Of a stretch of DNA of 56,895 nucleotides, positions 1 to 7,937 are shown piece after piece. Under the pieces are notes generated by a model, which saw only the letters and a program-made list of their open reading frames with translations, ran no database searches and had not been told where the DNA came from. The DNA is from Komarekiella delphini-convector SJRDD-AB1. Lineage in GTDB: Bacteria; Cyanobacteriota; Cyanobacteriia; Cyanobacteriales; Nostocaceae. Within the stretch, counting starts at the first letter, position 1, and each line of letters opens with the position of its first letter. The position numbers were made by a program, and so were the translations under genes. Location of the stretch: the NCBI RefSeq assembly GCF_014831675.1, contig NZ_VJXY01000048.1, positions 1 to 56,895 on the forward strand, in the 5' to 3' direction.

Positions 1-250
1 TTCTCCTATCGGAGACACTTCGTGAACGAGAGGCTTCGCCTTAAGCGAAGCCATGCCGCAGGCTTTACGGCATGGCTTCTCTACTTTGAGGCTGCGCCAA
101 CGCTTAGAGCGAGTCTTGTCTGCGACACGCTGCGCGAATGAGCGTCGGCAACCTCCGCAAGGGGGTGGCTCCCCATGAGCGACTGGCGTGGGCTAGGGGA
201 GATCTAGGTTTCAGCCTTCAGTGCATAAGTCCTAAAATCTTTGAATTTTC
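1..250. repeat. dispersed palindromic repeat region
   Basis: No gene is seen before the Uma2 remnant. The stretch consists of nested palindromes. Positions 27-82 hold a 56-bp segment identical to 37626-37681. It contains two hairpins: GGCTTCGC/GCGAAGCC, and ATGCCG/CGGCAT. The downstream part, with CCAACGCTTAGAGCGA and an ACACGCTGCGCGAATG unit, also has close relatives near 37700 and 37470. This is the highly iterated repeat type found between genes in Nostoc-group genomes. Confidence 0.8.
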
Positions 251-268
251 TTGACTAGCGATCGCGCT

Positions 269-819
269 ATGACCCTAACCACTGCTAAATGGACGATAGA
301 CGAGTATCACCGCATGATTGCAGCAGGTATATTAAATGATCGGCGTGTGGAACTACTGAAGGGGAAAATTGTCGAAATGTCACCGGAAGGGAACCTTACG
401 CTTATTTCAGTAGTGAAGCAGGGGAATATCTAATTAAATTATTAGACGATCGCGTAATGATTCGTCTAGATAAGCCAATGACGTTCTCTAACAACTCTGA
501 GCCTGAGCCTGACATTGCCATTGTGCAACGATTAGGGCGTGAATACCTAAAACATCACCTTTATCCTGAAAATATTTTTTGGCTGATTGAATATTCAGAT
601 TCCAGTTTAGACAAAAATTTAGAAACTAAAACTAAAATCTATGCAGAGGTCAACACTCCTGAATATTGGGTAGTTAACCTCAAAAAAAGACAGCTTGTGG
701 TGTTTCAAGACCCTCAAGATGGGGAATATAGATCAAAGTCTACATTAACAGTTGGGATTGTTTATCCAGTTGCATTTCTGAATGTAGCTATATCAGTAGA
801 TGCTATTGTCGGTAGCTGA
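269..819 (+). pseudogene. Uma2 family (DUF820) protein, frameshifted
   Basis: This is a Uma2-type protein of the PD-(D/E)XK nuclease-like fold, a family greatly expanded in cyanobacteria and of uncertain cellular role. The first frame runs from ATG 269 (MTLTTAKWTIDEYHRMI...) to SPEG near 383-391. The second frame then continues EPYAYFSSEAGEYLIKLL and reaches the stop at 819 through PEYWVV. The two frames join at the G run at 389-391, where one missing G restores the usual family reading SPEG-EPYAYFSSEAGEYL. An upstream TTG at 251 is also open, but ATG 269 fits the family start better. The gene is either an authentic pseudogene or has a one-base homopolymer error. Two other Uma2 genes lie in this window, at 8922 and 55496. 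Confidence 0.8.
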
Positions 820-1225
820 GTGTAAAGTGTGCGATCGCTTTACCAATTTCCTAAATCTCTACAGATTATAGCAGTTCTCATCTGGGTACAATTTATAGCA
901 ACAGCAGTGGGTAAACCGTTCAATGACGTTTTCAAAAATTGTTTGGATTGGTTGCTTCACTGAAAGCATCCGGTAACAGTAAAAAAAAGAAAGTTACAGG
1001 CAGCTCAGACTTATGCGGTAAAGCCTTTTGGTAGTAGGTTTATACTAGTATTGAGCTAAAATAAGCACGCCTAAAAAATGACATTGGTCAAAGACTTGGA
1101 AAATTGGATAGTGAGAAAGCAGCGGGCCGCGCGATCAAGCTGGTTAATAATCGAATTACAGCACACGCAGCACGGCTGTGTTCAGAATAATTGGTCAAAG
1201 TCTATAGTCCAATGGAAACTAAAAA
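820..1225. other. intergenic region before ABC exporter
   Basis: Apart from one HIP1 site just after the Uma2 remnant and a marginal 51-codon reading frame at 1078-1233, no gene, repeat or recognised regulatory element is seen here. The stretch should contain the promoter of the ABC exporter gene, but no convincing -35/-10 pair stands out. Confidence 0.5.
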
Positions 1226-1233
1226 ATGCCTAG
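1078..1233 (+). CDS. possible 51-aa peptide overlapping the exporter start
   Basis: An ATG-started frame of 51 codons (MTLVKDLENWIVRKQRAA...) ends with TAG at 1231-1233, overlapping the exporter ATG at 1226 in another frame. Such an overlap can couple translation. The product has one cysteine, is rich in basic and polar residues, and has no signal peptide. I do not recognise it and there is no clear ribosome binding site. It could be a chance frame. It is listed because small peptides encoded directly before ABC exporters are sometimes the export substrate. Confidence 0.2.
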   Translation: MTLVKDLENWIVRKQRAARSSWLIIELQHTQHGCVQNNWSKSIVQWKLKNA

Positions 1234-3052
1234 AGTGAAACGAAATACGTTACACCAATCACTGATGGTTTTCCGCTACAGTGGAAGGGCTGTAAACCTG
1301 GTATGGACTACTAATCGCTCCCTTACCATTATTCTGGCTATTTTAACTTTAGTGGCTGGTCTTTTACCAGCTGCGATCGCTTACATCAGTAAATTAATTG
1401 TTGATGCAGTAGTTTTTTCTCAAGGTAGTGCACAGAACAATGGTTTTGTCAATATTTCTCAACCTCTGTTATACGTAGGATTCGAAGCATTCGCCGTAGT
1501 TTTATTAGCAGGAAGTCAAAGAGGACTGAGTGTTTGTCAGTCATTGTTGCGAGCATTACTTGGTCAACGGGTGAATGTACTCATTCTGGAAAAGGCGCTG
1601 ACACTTGATCTATGGCAGTTTGAAGACTCAGAATTCTATGATAAATTGAGCAATGCACGGCGAGAAGCATCAGTTCGTCCTCTTTCTCTAATCAACCGCA
1701 CCTTTGGATTAGTGCAAAGTGCTGTTTCTCTTGTTACATATGGCGTTTTATTAGTAAGATTCTCGTTTTGGGCAGTAGTGGCACTGATTTTGGCAGCTAT
1801 GCCTGCATTCATTGCAGAAACGAAGTTTGCTGGAGAAGCATTTCGCCTGTTTAGTTGGCGTACACCAGAAACCCGGCAACAGCACTACTTAGAAAATCTA
1901 CTGGCGAGAGAAGACTTTGTTACAGAAGTAAAACTTTACCAGTTGGGTCAGATGCTACTAGGACGTTATCGCAACCTTTTTCATCAACTCTACGGTGAAG
2001 ATCGAGATTTGACTTTACGACGGGGACTGTGGGGATATCTCCTAAGTTTAGTGAGTACTGCTGCTTTTTACATGGCATATGCTTGGATCGTACTGGAAAC
2101 AGCGGTGGGTAGGGTTTCCTTGGGAGATATGACAATGTATTTGATCGTATTTCGTCAAGGACAGTCTACTTTCTCTGGTATCCTCACGAATATTGGAGGG
2201 ATGTACGAAGACAATCTATATTTATCAAATCTCTACAAGTTTTTAGAAGAAAAAGTACCAAAATCTTGGGGTAAAGCTATAAAAGGTTTAAATCCTCAAG
2301 ATGGTATCCGCTTTGAGAATGTATCGTTTACTTATCCAGGAAGTTCAAAGCCTGCTTTGAGAAACATCTCGCTACAATTGAAACCCGGAGAGAAACTTGC
2401 AATTGTAGGTGAAAACGGTTCCGGTAAAACTACCTTAATCAAATTACTTACTCGACTTTACACCCCTGATTCTGGACGTATCTTACTAGAAGGTTTGGAT
2501 TTGCAGGAATGGGATGTAGATGTGCTAAGACGTCGCATTGGTGTAATTTTCCAAAACTTTGTTCGCTACCAGTTTACTGTGGGGGAAAATATTGGCGTGG
2601 GTGATGTAGAGTACCTAGAAGATAAAACGCGCTGGCAAATTGCGGCCCAAAAAGGTATGGCACAACCTTTTATTCAACAATTGCCCCAAAGCTTCCAAAC
2701 CCAGCTTGGCCGTTGGTTTAAAGGAGGACAGGAACTCTCTGGAGGACAGTGGCAGAAAATTGCTCTAGCACGTGCTTTTATGCGAACTCAAGCAGATATT
2801 TTGGTGTTAGATGAACCGACATCGGCAATGGATGCCCAAGCTGAGTTTGATATTTTTAATCATTTTCGCAGCCTCACTCAAAGTCAGATGGTATTTTTGA
2901 TTTCGCATCGTTTTTCGACGGTACGTATGGCCGATAAAATTTTGGTTATAGAAGATGGGAGAGTTGTGGAACAGGGAACTCACGAGGAATTGTTGCAGGT
3001 TAAAGGACGCTATGCCAGATTGTTTTCCTTACAAGCAGCAGGTTATCAGTAA
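1226..3052 (+). CDS. ABC transporter, fused membrane and ATPase domains (exporter type)
   Basis: This is a 608-residue half-transporter that would dimerise in the inner membrane and export an unknown substrate by ATP hydrolysis. Residues about 30-330 form the transmembrane domain. The nucleotide-binding domain follows from about 350, with Walker A GENGSGKTT near 394, signature LSGGQWQKIALARA near 502, Walker B ILVLDEP near 527 and H-loop ISHR near 558. The length matches MsbA/lantibiotic-type exporters, and there is no N-terminal C39 peptidase domain. The LSGGQWQK variant resembles exporters annotated for peptides or lipids. It stands alone between a Uma2 remnant and a DUF4126 gene, so the neighbourhood does not reveal the cargo. 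The start is the ATG at 1226, and no strong ribosome binding site precedes it. Confidence 0.9.
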   Translation: MPRVKRNTLHQSLMVFRYSGRAVNLVWTTNRSLTIILAILTLVAGLLPAAIAYISKLIVDAVVFSQGSAQNNGFVNISQPLLYVGFEAFAVVLLAGSQRGLSVCQSLLRALLGQRVNVLILEKALTLDLWQFEDSEFYDKLSNARREASVRPLSLINRTFGLVQSAVSLVTYGVLLVRFSFWAVVALILAAMPAFIAETKFAGEAFRLFSWRTPETRQQHYLENLLAREDFVTEVKLYQLGQMLLGRYRNLFHQLYGEDRDLTLRRGLWGYLLSLVSTAAFYMAYAWIVLETAVGRVSLGDMTMYLIVFRQGQSTFSGILTNIGGMYEDNLYLSNLYKFLEEKVPKSWGKAIKGLNPQDGIRFENVSFTYPGSSKPALRNISLQLKPGEKLAIVGENGSGKTTLIKLLTRLYTPDSGRILLEGLDLQEWDVDVLRRRIGVIFQNFVRYQFTVGENIGVGDVEYLEDKTRWQIAAQKGMAQPFIQQLPQSFQTQLGRWFKGGQELSGGQWQKIALARAFMRTQADILVLDEPTSAMDAQAEFDIFNHFRSLTQSQMVFLISHRFSTVRMADKILVIEDGRVVEQGTHEELLQVKGRYARLFSLQAAGYQ

Positions 3053-3326
3053 GAGAAGATAAGGATTACGATACTTGATGATCAGCTAAAGAGCATTTAA
3101 GTTGTATAAAACTAGGGCTGAAGCCTTTACTACAAGCGAATAATTCTGGAAAAATGAATAACAATTAGCTTGGTCGTACTTACTCTACCTGTAGTATCAA
3201 GATGGGATTCATTGATTCTATATATAGTAGGATGAAATATTTTTGCACAATCTCTTATCGTGTGATTAAAGCTTAGAGTTGTCTCTCCCATCAGCTCAAG
3301 AATCAAAAAACCATTAGGAGGATAAC
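3053..3326. other. intergenic region
   Basis: No gene is seen. At 3112-3146 lies a fragment of the common GGGCTGAAGCC...TTACTAC dispersed sequence; related wording occurs near 52122. The stretch ends in a strong ribosome binding site for the next gene. Confidence 0.4.
3316..3321 (+). promoter_or_regulatory. ribosome binding site deciding a TTG start
   Basis: AGGAGG lies five bases before TTG at 3327. No in-frame ATG with a comparable site exists nearby, so this fixes the start of the DUF4126 gene at a non-ATG codon. Confidence 0.75.
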
Positions 3327-3953
3327 TTGAGTCCTACTATTGATTTCAATACTTTATTCAATCTCAATACATTTATCGAATTATTACTGGGTATCAGTTT
3401 AAGTGCGGCGGCTGGCTTTAGAGTTTTTGTACCACTGCTGACATTAAGTGTAGCTTCAGTTATTGGACATTTAGATTTGCCGACTGACTTTGATTGGGTA
3501 GAAACACCTCAAGCTTTAATTGTATTTGCGATCGCTTGTTTGCTTGAAATCAGCGGTTATTACGTTCCTTGGTTGGATCATCTGCTGGATATTGTTTCCA
3601 CACCTGCGGCAATTATCGCTGGGACGATTGTAACAGCATCTCTTGCTCCTGAGATGAATCCACTGGTGCAATGGACATTAGCTTTAATCGCAGGTGGTGG
3701 AACCGCAGGACTAACTAAGGGATTAATGAATATTTTACGGCTTGGGTCTACTGGGGTTTCAGGCGGATTAACTAATCCAGTTTTGTCAACTACTGAATTG
3801 ATTATCGCTATTGTACTGTCTGTATTAGCGATCGCTCTACCAGTGGTAGCAGGAATCATTGTAATTGGTGTTCTAATAATAGCTATTCAAAGAATCTGGA
3901 AGTTCTTTAGTAGCAAGTCATCTTCTCAACCTAATGAAACTATCTCTCCATAA
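3327..3953 (+). CDS. DUF4126 family membrane protein
   Basis: This 208-residue integral membrane protein matches the DUF4126 pattern: an N-terminal helix with SAAAGFRVFVPLL at about 25-38, a PWLDHLLDIVSTPAA motif near 80, a glycine-rich central segment (IAGGGTAGLTKG), and two C-terminal hydrophobic helices at about 158-190. The function of the family is not established. The start is TTG 3327, set by an AGGAGG ribosome binding site. The tail after residue 193 is short and polar. It appears to be a single-gene unit, and the next gene is on the opposite strand more than 600 bases away. Confidence 0.8.
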   Translation: MSPTIDFNTLFNLNTFIELLLGISLSAAAGFRVFVPLLTLSVASVIGHLDLPTDFDWVETPQALIVFAIACLLEISGYYVPWLDHLLDIVSTPAAIIAGTIVTASLAPEMNPLVQWTLALIAGGGTAGLTKGLMNILRLGSTGVSGGLTNPVLSTTELIIAIVLSVLAIALPVVAGIIVIGVLIIAIQRIWKFFSSKSSSQPNETISP

Positions 3954-4091
3954 AGAGACTTACTAACGCAAACAGCATGATCATAAACTTGCACATTGCG
4001 TTACCTAACTATTTTTACGAGCCTGCAAAAGCTTATAGCCAACCTCCAATAAGCATAATGTATTTTTAATCACATAATTTTGTAATATTTA

Positions 4092-4225
4092 CTTCCTACT
4101 TTTGGTAGAGGTGCAGGTGAAACACCAACCGTTAAGTTCTTGAAGGGTGTTAAGCTGAGCTTGCGAGGATTTCCAGACATTTTAACGATTAGCCCTCGTG
4201 TATATAACTTAGTCTGGGAATCCTC
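4092..4225. ncRNA. candidate structured RNA or mobile-element end
   Basis: Several stems occur in a row: CTAC 4096-4099 with GTAG 4105-4108; GGTG 4110-4113 with CACC 4123-4126; AAGCT-G-AGCTT 4152-4162; and a 13-base stem 4165-4177 with 4213-4225 (GAGGATTTCCAGA with TCTGGGAATCCTC, one G-U pair). No promoter is evident and I recognise no known RNA family. A relic of an IS200/IS605-type right end is possible because those ends are hairpin-rich, but no transposase or TnpB remnant is visible. Confidence 0.3.
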
Positions 4226-4334
4226 TCGGGTTTCCTATGATCATCTGCTGTTGGTCTAGGTAATATTTTTATTTATCCATGTAATGTATAAGCCTGTTAA
4301 GCTCATCCCACTCCTAAAAGGGGAGGGATTTCAC

Positions 4335-4365
4335 GTTGACAGTTAACTGTCAACTGTCAACTGTC
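4335..4365. repeat. 20-base perfect palindrome with AACTGTC heptamers
   Basis: GTTGACAGTTAACTGTCAAC at 4335-4354 is a perfect palindrome. The heptamer AACTGTC occurs three times in tandem at 4345-4351, 4352-4358 and 4359-4365. Short tandemly repeated heptamers of this kind are common between genes in heterocyst-forming cyanobacteria. Confidence 0.75.
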
Positions 4366-4373
4366 AACGGCCT

Positions 4374-4429
4374 AAAAAGGCGTCTTTCATCACCTACCGA
4401 GAAGGAATGGGTTTTCCCGACGCCTTTTT
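4374..4429. terminator. terminator-like hairpin
   Basis: AAAAAGGCGTC at 4374-4384 pairs with GACGCCTTTTT at 4419-4429 around a loop of about 34 bases. The stem is flanked by A and T runs, so it could work in both directions. It lies about 420 bases past the DUF4126 gene and 140 bases past the end of the GPH transporter gene, which ends towards it. The long loop makes efficiency uncertain. Confidence 0.45.
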
Positions 4430-4569
4430 ATGAAAAGTCATTTGTCATTTTTTAAGAGTCAAGGGTCAACAGTGATGAAGCCCGGATAGCTGTGGTTTAG
4501 CCCGTACTGAGTCAGTATTTATTCTCCCCCTGCTCCCCTGCTCCCCTACCCCTTTACTTCCCTGCTTCC

Positions 4570-6024
4570 TCATCTTCCCTTCATCTCCTGCCGTTCTTTG
4601 AGTTTCAGCATTATTTCCGCGTGCATCTCGCGGGTAATAGGATAAAAATACGTTAAAAATAAGCCACAAATTAAACAAATAGTAGGCAAAGGCCCAATGG
4701 CTATGCGAATGGCTAATAGTGCAGAATCAGGTTGGATGGGTAGTGTACTTTGTCCTGGTACAGATTCTTTGAAACCATATACTTGCAAAGCATTACCCAC
4801 TAAAAATAGTCCGAAAGCTAAACCAAATTTTTGCAGCAAAACCATGAAGCCATAAAAAATCCCTTCTCGGCGTTGTCCGGTTTGGAGTTCATCTAATTCA
4901 ATTACATCTGGAATCATCGACCAGGGAACTAGATAAGCTGTGGAAACTCCAAAACCTGCCATCACAGCCATTAGATACATCAAACCTATTTGACCAGGCT
5001 GTAAGAAAAATAGTCCGGCTGCTGCGATTATCCATAAACTCATTCCCATAAAATAAACAAGTTTTTTCCCGACTTTTTTACTCAATGCACCCCAGACAAA
5101 TAGCATCACAAGAGCGGTTCCTTGGACTGCAATCATAACCGTAGGTACGTCTGATTCTTGAAGGTTCATGCAGTTGACTACAAAGTAGGGAATAATACTA
5201 GCTGTTATTTGCACGCCTAACCAAGAAAAAAGATATATACCAATAACAAATAGAAAAGGTCGATTTTTGAAGGCGATTCTTAGCTGTTCGCCAAAGGGAA
5301 TAGATACAGGTTCTTCAAGTTGAATGCGTTTTGCTTCAAAAGCCAGGATGCGATCGCGTGTTCCAAAAACGCACCAATACAACGACAATACAGAAATTAC
5401 AGTGCAAATTGCTGCTAAAACTATATATTGTTGCTGGCGATCGGCAATCTGAGAAAAAACAATTTTTGATAAAATCAGCGATAGAATGCTGCCACCAATG
5501 GAAAACGTAAAGCGAAAGCTGTTGAGGCTAGTACGTTCGTCATAATCCTGAGTTAGTTCTGGAGTCATTGCCGTATAAGGCAAATTCACAACGGTGTAAA
5601 AAACCTGAGATATTAACCCAATTGCTACGTAATACCAGAACAAAGGCCAAATATTATTACTCTGTTCTGCACTAAATCGCGGTACAATCCACTGCAAGAA
5701 AAAGAAAATCCCAAAGGGAATTGCTCCATACAATAGCCAAGGAAGACGGCGGCCCCAGCGACGAGATTTTGTTCTATCAGTCAGTAAACCGACCATTGGA
5801 TCGTTTACCGCATCCCAGATTTTACCAATCATCAAAATACTGCCAGCCAAACCTGCCGGAATACCGGCGACATTGGTAAAGAAAACCAACAGAAAAAAGA
5901 TGGAGATATTTGCAGTAATTGCTGGGCCTAAATCCCCTGCACCATAAGCCAGTTTTGTTTTAAAAGGTAGTTTTTCACTTTCAAGAGTTTGTTGGGCATC
6001 GCTATCAGCGGTTGAATCGTTCAT
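4570..6024 (-). CDS. GPH-type sugar:cation symporter (MFS superfamily)
   Basis: This 484-residue protein is predicted to have about 12 membrane helices. It carries family features of glycoside-pentoside-hexuronide symporters (MelB group): YGAGDLGPA near residue 28, WDAVNDPMVGLLTDRTKSRRWGRRLPW at about 69-95, and the matching second-half segment ending in DVIELDELQTGQRREGIFYG near 375. It would import a sugar or related solute with Na+ or H+ at the inner membrane. The substrate cannot be told from sequence. It is transcribed away from the phosphoribosyltransferase gene, with 73 bases between the two starts. The start is ATG at 6024. Confidence 0.85.
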   Translation of the reverse strand: MNDSTADSDAQQTLESEKLPFKTKLAYGAGDLGPAITANISIFFLLVFFTNVAGIPAGLAGSILMIGKIWDAVNDPMVGLLTDRTKSRRWGRRLPWLLYGAIPFGIFFFLQWIVPRFSAEQSNNIWPLFWYYVAIGLISQVFYTVVNLPYTAMTPELTQDYDERTSLNSFRFTFSIGGSILSLILSKIVFSQIADRQQQYIVLAAICTVISVLSLYWCVFGTRDRILAFEAKRIQLEEPVSIPFGEQLRIAFKNRPFLFVIGIYLFSWLGVQITASIIPYFVVNCMNLQESDVPTVMIAVQGTALVMLFVWGALSKKVGKKLVYFMGMSLWIIAAAGLFFLQPGQIGLMYLMAVMAGFGVSTAYLVPWSMIPDVIELDELQTGQRREGIFYGFMVLLQKFGLAFGLFLVGNALQVYGFKESVPGQSTLPIQPDSALLAIRIAIGPLPTICLICGLFLTYFYPITREMHAEIMLKLKERQEMKGR

Positions 6025-6097
6025 AATATCTTGCGCTCATACTAAAATAAAAAGTTTGCGTTTGCCTTACTAGCGATTAATCACTTCCTTTAACCTT

Positions 6098-6610
6098 ATG
6101 CCAGACATTTACGTTTCTTGGTCAGATTATCACCAAAAAATTGAACAACTGGCTATTCAGATTTATCAATCCGGTTGGGAATTTAACCAGATTATCTGTC
6201 TCGCCAGAGGGGGACTGCGAGTTGGAGATATTTTGTCTCGTATATACCAGCAACCGCTGGCAATTTTAGCAGCATCATCTTACAGTGGCCCTGGCAAGCA
6301 AGAAAGAAGTAATTTAATCTTCTCGCACCACTTGACGATGACCACCGAAAAGTTAGGTTCGCACATTCTCCTTGTAGATGACTTGGTAGATTCTGGGATC
6401 ACACTCCAGCAGACTGTACCTTGGCTCAAGGAAAATAGCGATTTCTCAATTGAAGAAATTCGCACCGCCGTACTTTGGTATAAAGCTTGTTCGGTTATAG
6501 CACCCAATTACTACGTCGATTACTTACCTGACAACCCCTGGATTCATCAACCCTTTGAACACTATGAGTATATGAATCCCGCAGAACTTGCAGCCAAGGT
6601 GATGAAGTGA
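6098..6610 (+). CDS. phosphoribosyltransferase domain protein
   Basis: This 170-residue type I PRTase-fold protein has the PRPP-binding signature LLVDDLVDSGITL at about 90-102, preceded by an ICLARGGLRVGDILSR segment near 33-48 that fits the PRTase core. Close relatives are usually annotated as xanthine/hypoxanthine phosphoribosyltransferase-like; the base specificity is not evident here. It is cytosolic with no signal sequence. It shares a short divergent promoter region with the GPH transporter. A role in purine salvage is a family inference only. Confidence 0.8.
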   Translation: MPDIYVSWSDYHQKIEQLAIQIYQSGWEFNQIICLARGGLRVGDILSRIYQQPLAILAASSYSGPGKQERSNLIFSHHLTMTTEKLGSHILLVDDLVDSGITLQQTVPWLKENSDFSIEEIRTAVLWYKACSVIAPNYYVDYLPDNPWIHQPFEHYEYMNPAELAAKVMK

Positions 6611-6924
6611 GGGGGCAGGGAGCAGGGGGGCAGGGGAGCAAAGGGTGCAGGGGGAGCAGGGGAAGAAATTGTTGACTCTTAACAACTCTCACAAGTAAAT
6701 ATTCAACGCTAAATGTGTCATAGCTTATTTGCATCGCGGGCTATCTCAACGCAACCTCTTGCATTGTGATTGCATCGACTTACATATGCTTTCTTTAACT
6801 TTGCCTGATCTAAAAACCTCACCCCAATCCTAAACACAGATGTGTTCGATAGAATCAGGTAATTTTGTATTTGATGCAAATAAGAACCGCTATAAATACT
6901 GTCTCCTATCTCCTGTCTCCTATC
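6611..6924. other. intergenic region with G-rich tract
   Basis: The first ~55 bases (6609-6666) consist of G3-G6 runs separated by CA/AGCA. This purine-rich tract could fold into a G-quadruplex and recurs in C-rich form near 4525, 33720 and in part near 46920. The rest is unstructured, with a TCTCCTATCTCCTGTCTCC pyrimidine tract at 6902-6920. No gene is seen. Confidence 0.5.
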
Positions 6925-7842
6925 TCAAAATAGCCACAGCCAAACTGGAAGAGTAACCAGCAATGCCATAACCCCAGCGGCTAAAGCAGTTACAGCGAGA
7001 TCGCGATCAAGATTGAATGTTTCGGCAATTACCAGTGTGGCAAAAGCTGGAGGCATTGCCATTTGTAACACAATCACCCGTGCGGCGGAACCAGTTACAC
7101 CAAAAAGTGGTAAAGTGCTCCCTAAAATCAAGGGAACTAGCAGCATTTTGATTACTAAGCTTATCCCTGCCTGTGGTAGGCTATGCCAAGAATTGAGCCG
7201 CGAGAGTCGCATCCCAATTAACATTAGAGACAAAGCAACGGTAAACCAGGCAAGTTTTTCTAGGCAGAATTCCACAACTGTGGGGATTTGTACCTGTCGA
7301 AATAGCAAGCCAAAGCCGAAACTCCACAGAGCAGGATTAATTAAGATTGCTTTAGCAATTTGCCAATAACTCCTGACACTGCTGCCAAAATGAGATGCAA
7401 GCACTACACCCAAGGCATAAGCTCCGAAGAGTGACCCCAGTAAATCGTAGAATAGTGCCCAGGCAAAGTACTCTTGTCCTACCATTGCTAAGGTGACGGG
7501 AAAACCAAGATATCCTGTGTTACCAACCATTGCCGCCAAAATTAAACTACCCTGAGTTGATTGTTGGGGAATGGTATCGGTGAAATAGGCTTGCCCTTTA
7601 ATTCCCAACCAAGCTAAAAATGCCCCTAGTAAAATAGCTAAATAAGCGATCGCAGGTGCAATCCAAATTTGCCCTGACAAGTCAGCTTGGCGTAAAAACG
7701 CTACTATGCTTATAGGTACTCCCACCCAGAAAAGTGTCTGCCCTAAACGGTTGGGCACTGTGTTAGGTAGTTTACGTCCTAAAATAAAGCCTACTAGGAC
7801 TAATCCCACCAGCTTGACGTATAGTTCTAGGAGATTTGTCAA
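6925..7842 (-). CDS. AEC family transporter (auxin efflux carrier-like)
   Basis: This 305-residue protein has about ten predicted membrane helices in two hydrophobic halves. Family-typical segments are GFILGRKLPN near 17, an MVGNTGYLGFPVTLAMVG segment at about 105-122, and the C-terminal VLQMAMPPAFATLVIAETFNLD near 260-281. AEC proteins export or take up organic acids or amino-acid-like anions; the substrate here is unknown. It is transcribed divergently from the VanY-like gene with 95 bases between starts. The start is ATG 7842. Confidence 0.85.
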   Translation of the reverse strand: MTNLLELYVKLVGLVLVGFILGRKLPNTVPNRLGQTLFWVGVPISIVAFLRQADLSGQIWIAPAIAYLAILLGAFLAWLGIKGQAYFTDTIPQQSTQGSLILAAMVGNTGYLGFPVTLAMVGQEYFAWALFYDLLGSLFGAYALGVVLASHFGSSVRSYWQIAKAILINPALWSFGFGLLFRQVQIPTVVEFCLEKLAWFTVALSLMLIGMRLSRLNSWHSLPQAGISLVIKMLLVPLILGSTLPLFGVTGSAARVIVLQMAMPPAFATLVIAETFNLDRDLAVTALAAGVMALLVTLPVWLWLF

Positions 7843-7925
7843 GATTACGCCTAGGAATACAGATGTAAAATGTTACCCAATATGTTTATTTCTGTCCAGT
7901 CTACAATCTGTTATAAATCAAAAGC

Positions 7926-7930
7926 AGGAG
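7926..7930 (+). promoter_or_regulatory. ribosome binding site deciding a TTG start
   Basis: AGGAG lies seven bases before TTG 7938, supporting that codon as the start of the VanY-like gene; no in-frame ATG occurs before the transmembrane segment. Confidence 0.6.
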
Positions 7931-7937
7931 TTGACCT

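Larger units (their letters stand above)
3954..4569. other. 616-base gene-free region with structured segments
   Basis: No convincing protein gene is seen. The region holds a hairpin-rich segment (4092-4225), a perfect 20-base palindrome followed by heptamer repeats (4335-4365), a terminator-like hairpin (4374-4429), and a C-rich low-complexity tract near 4525-4575 (blocks of CTCCCC and CTGCTCCCC) that runs into the 3' end of the GPH transporter gene. Confidence 0.6.

Noticed and set aside
1-250. tRNA or other structured RNA gene at the window start
   Set aside because: The hairpins belong to a dispersed repeat with a second copy at 37626; no cloverleaf or CCA end.
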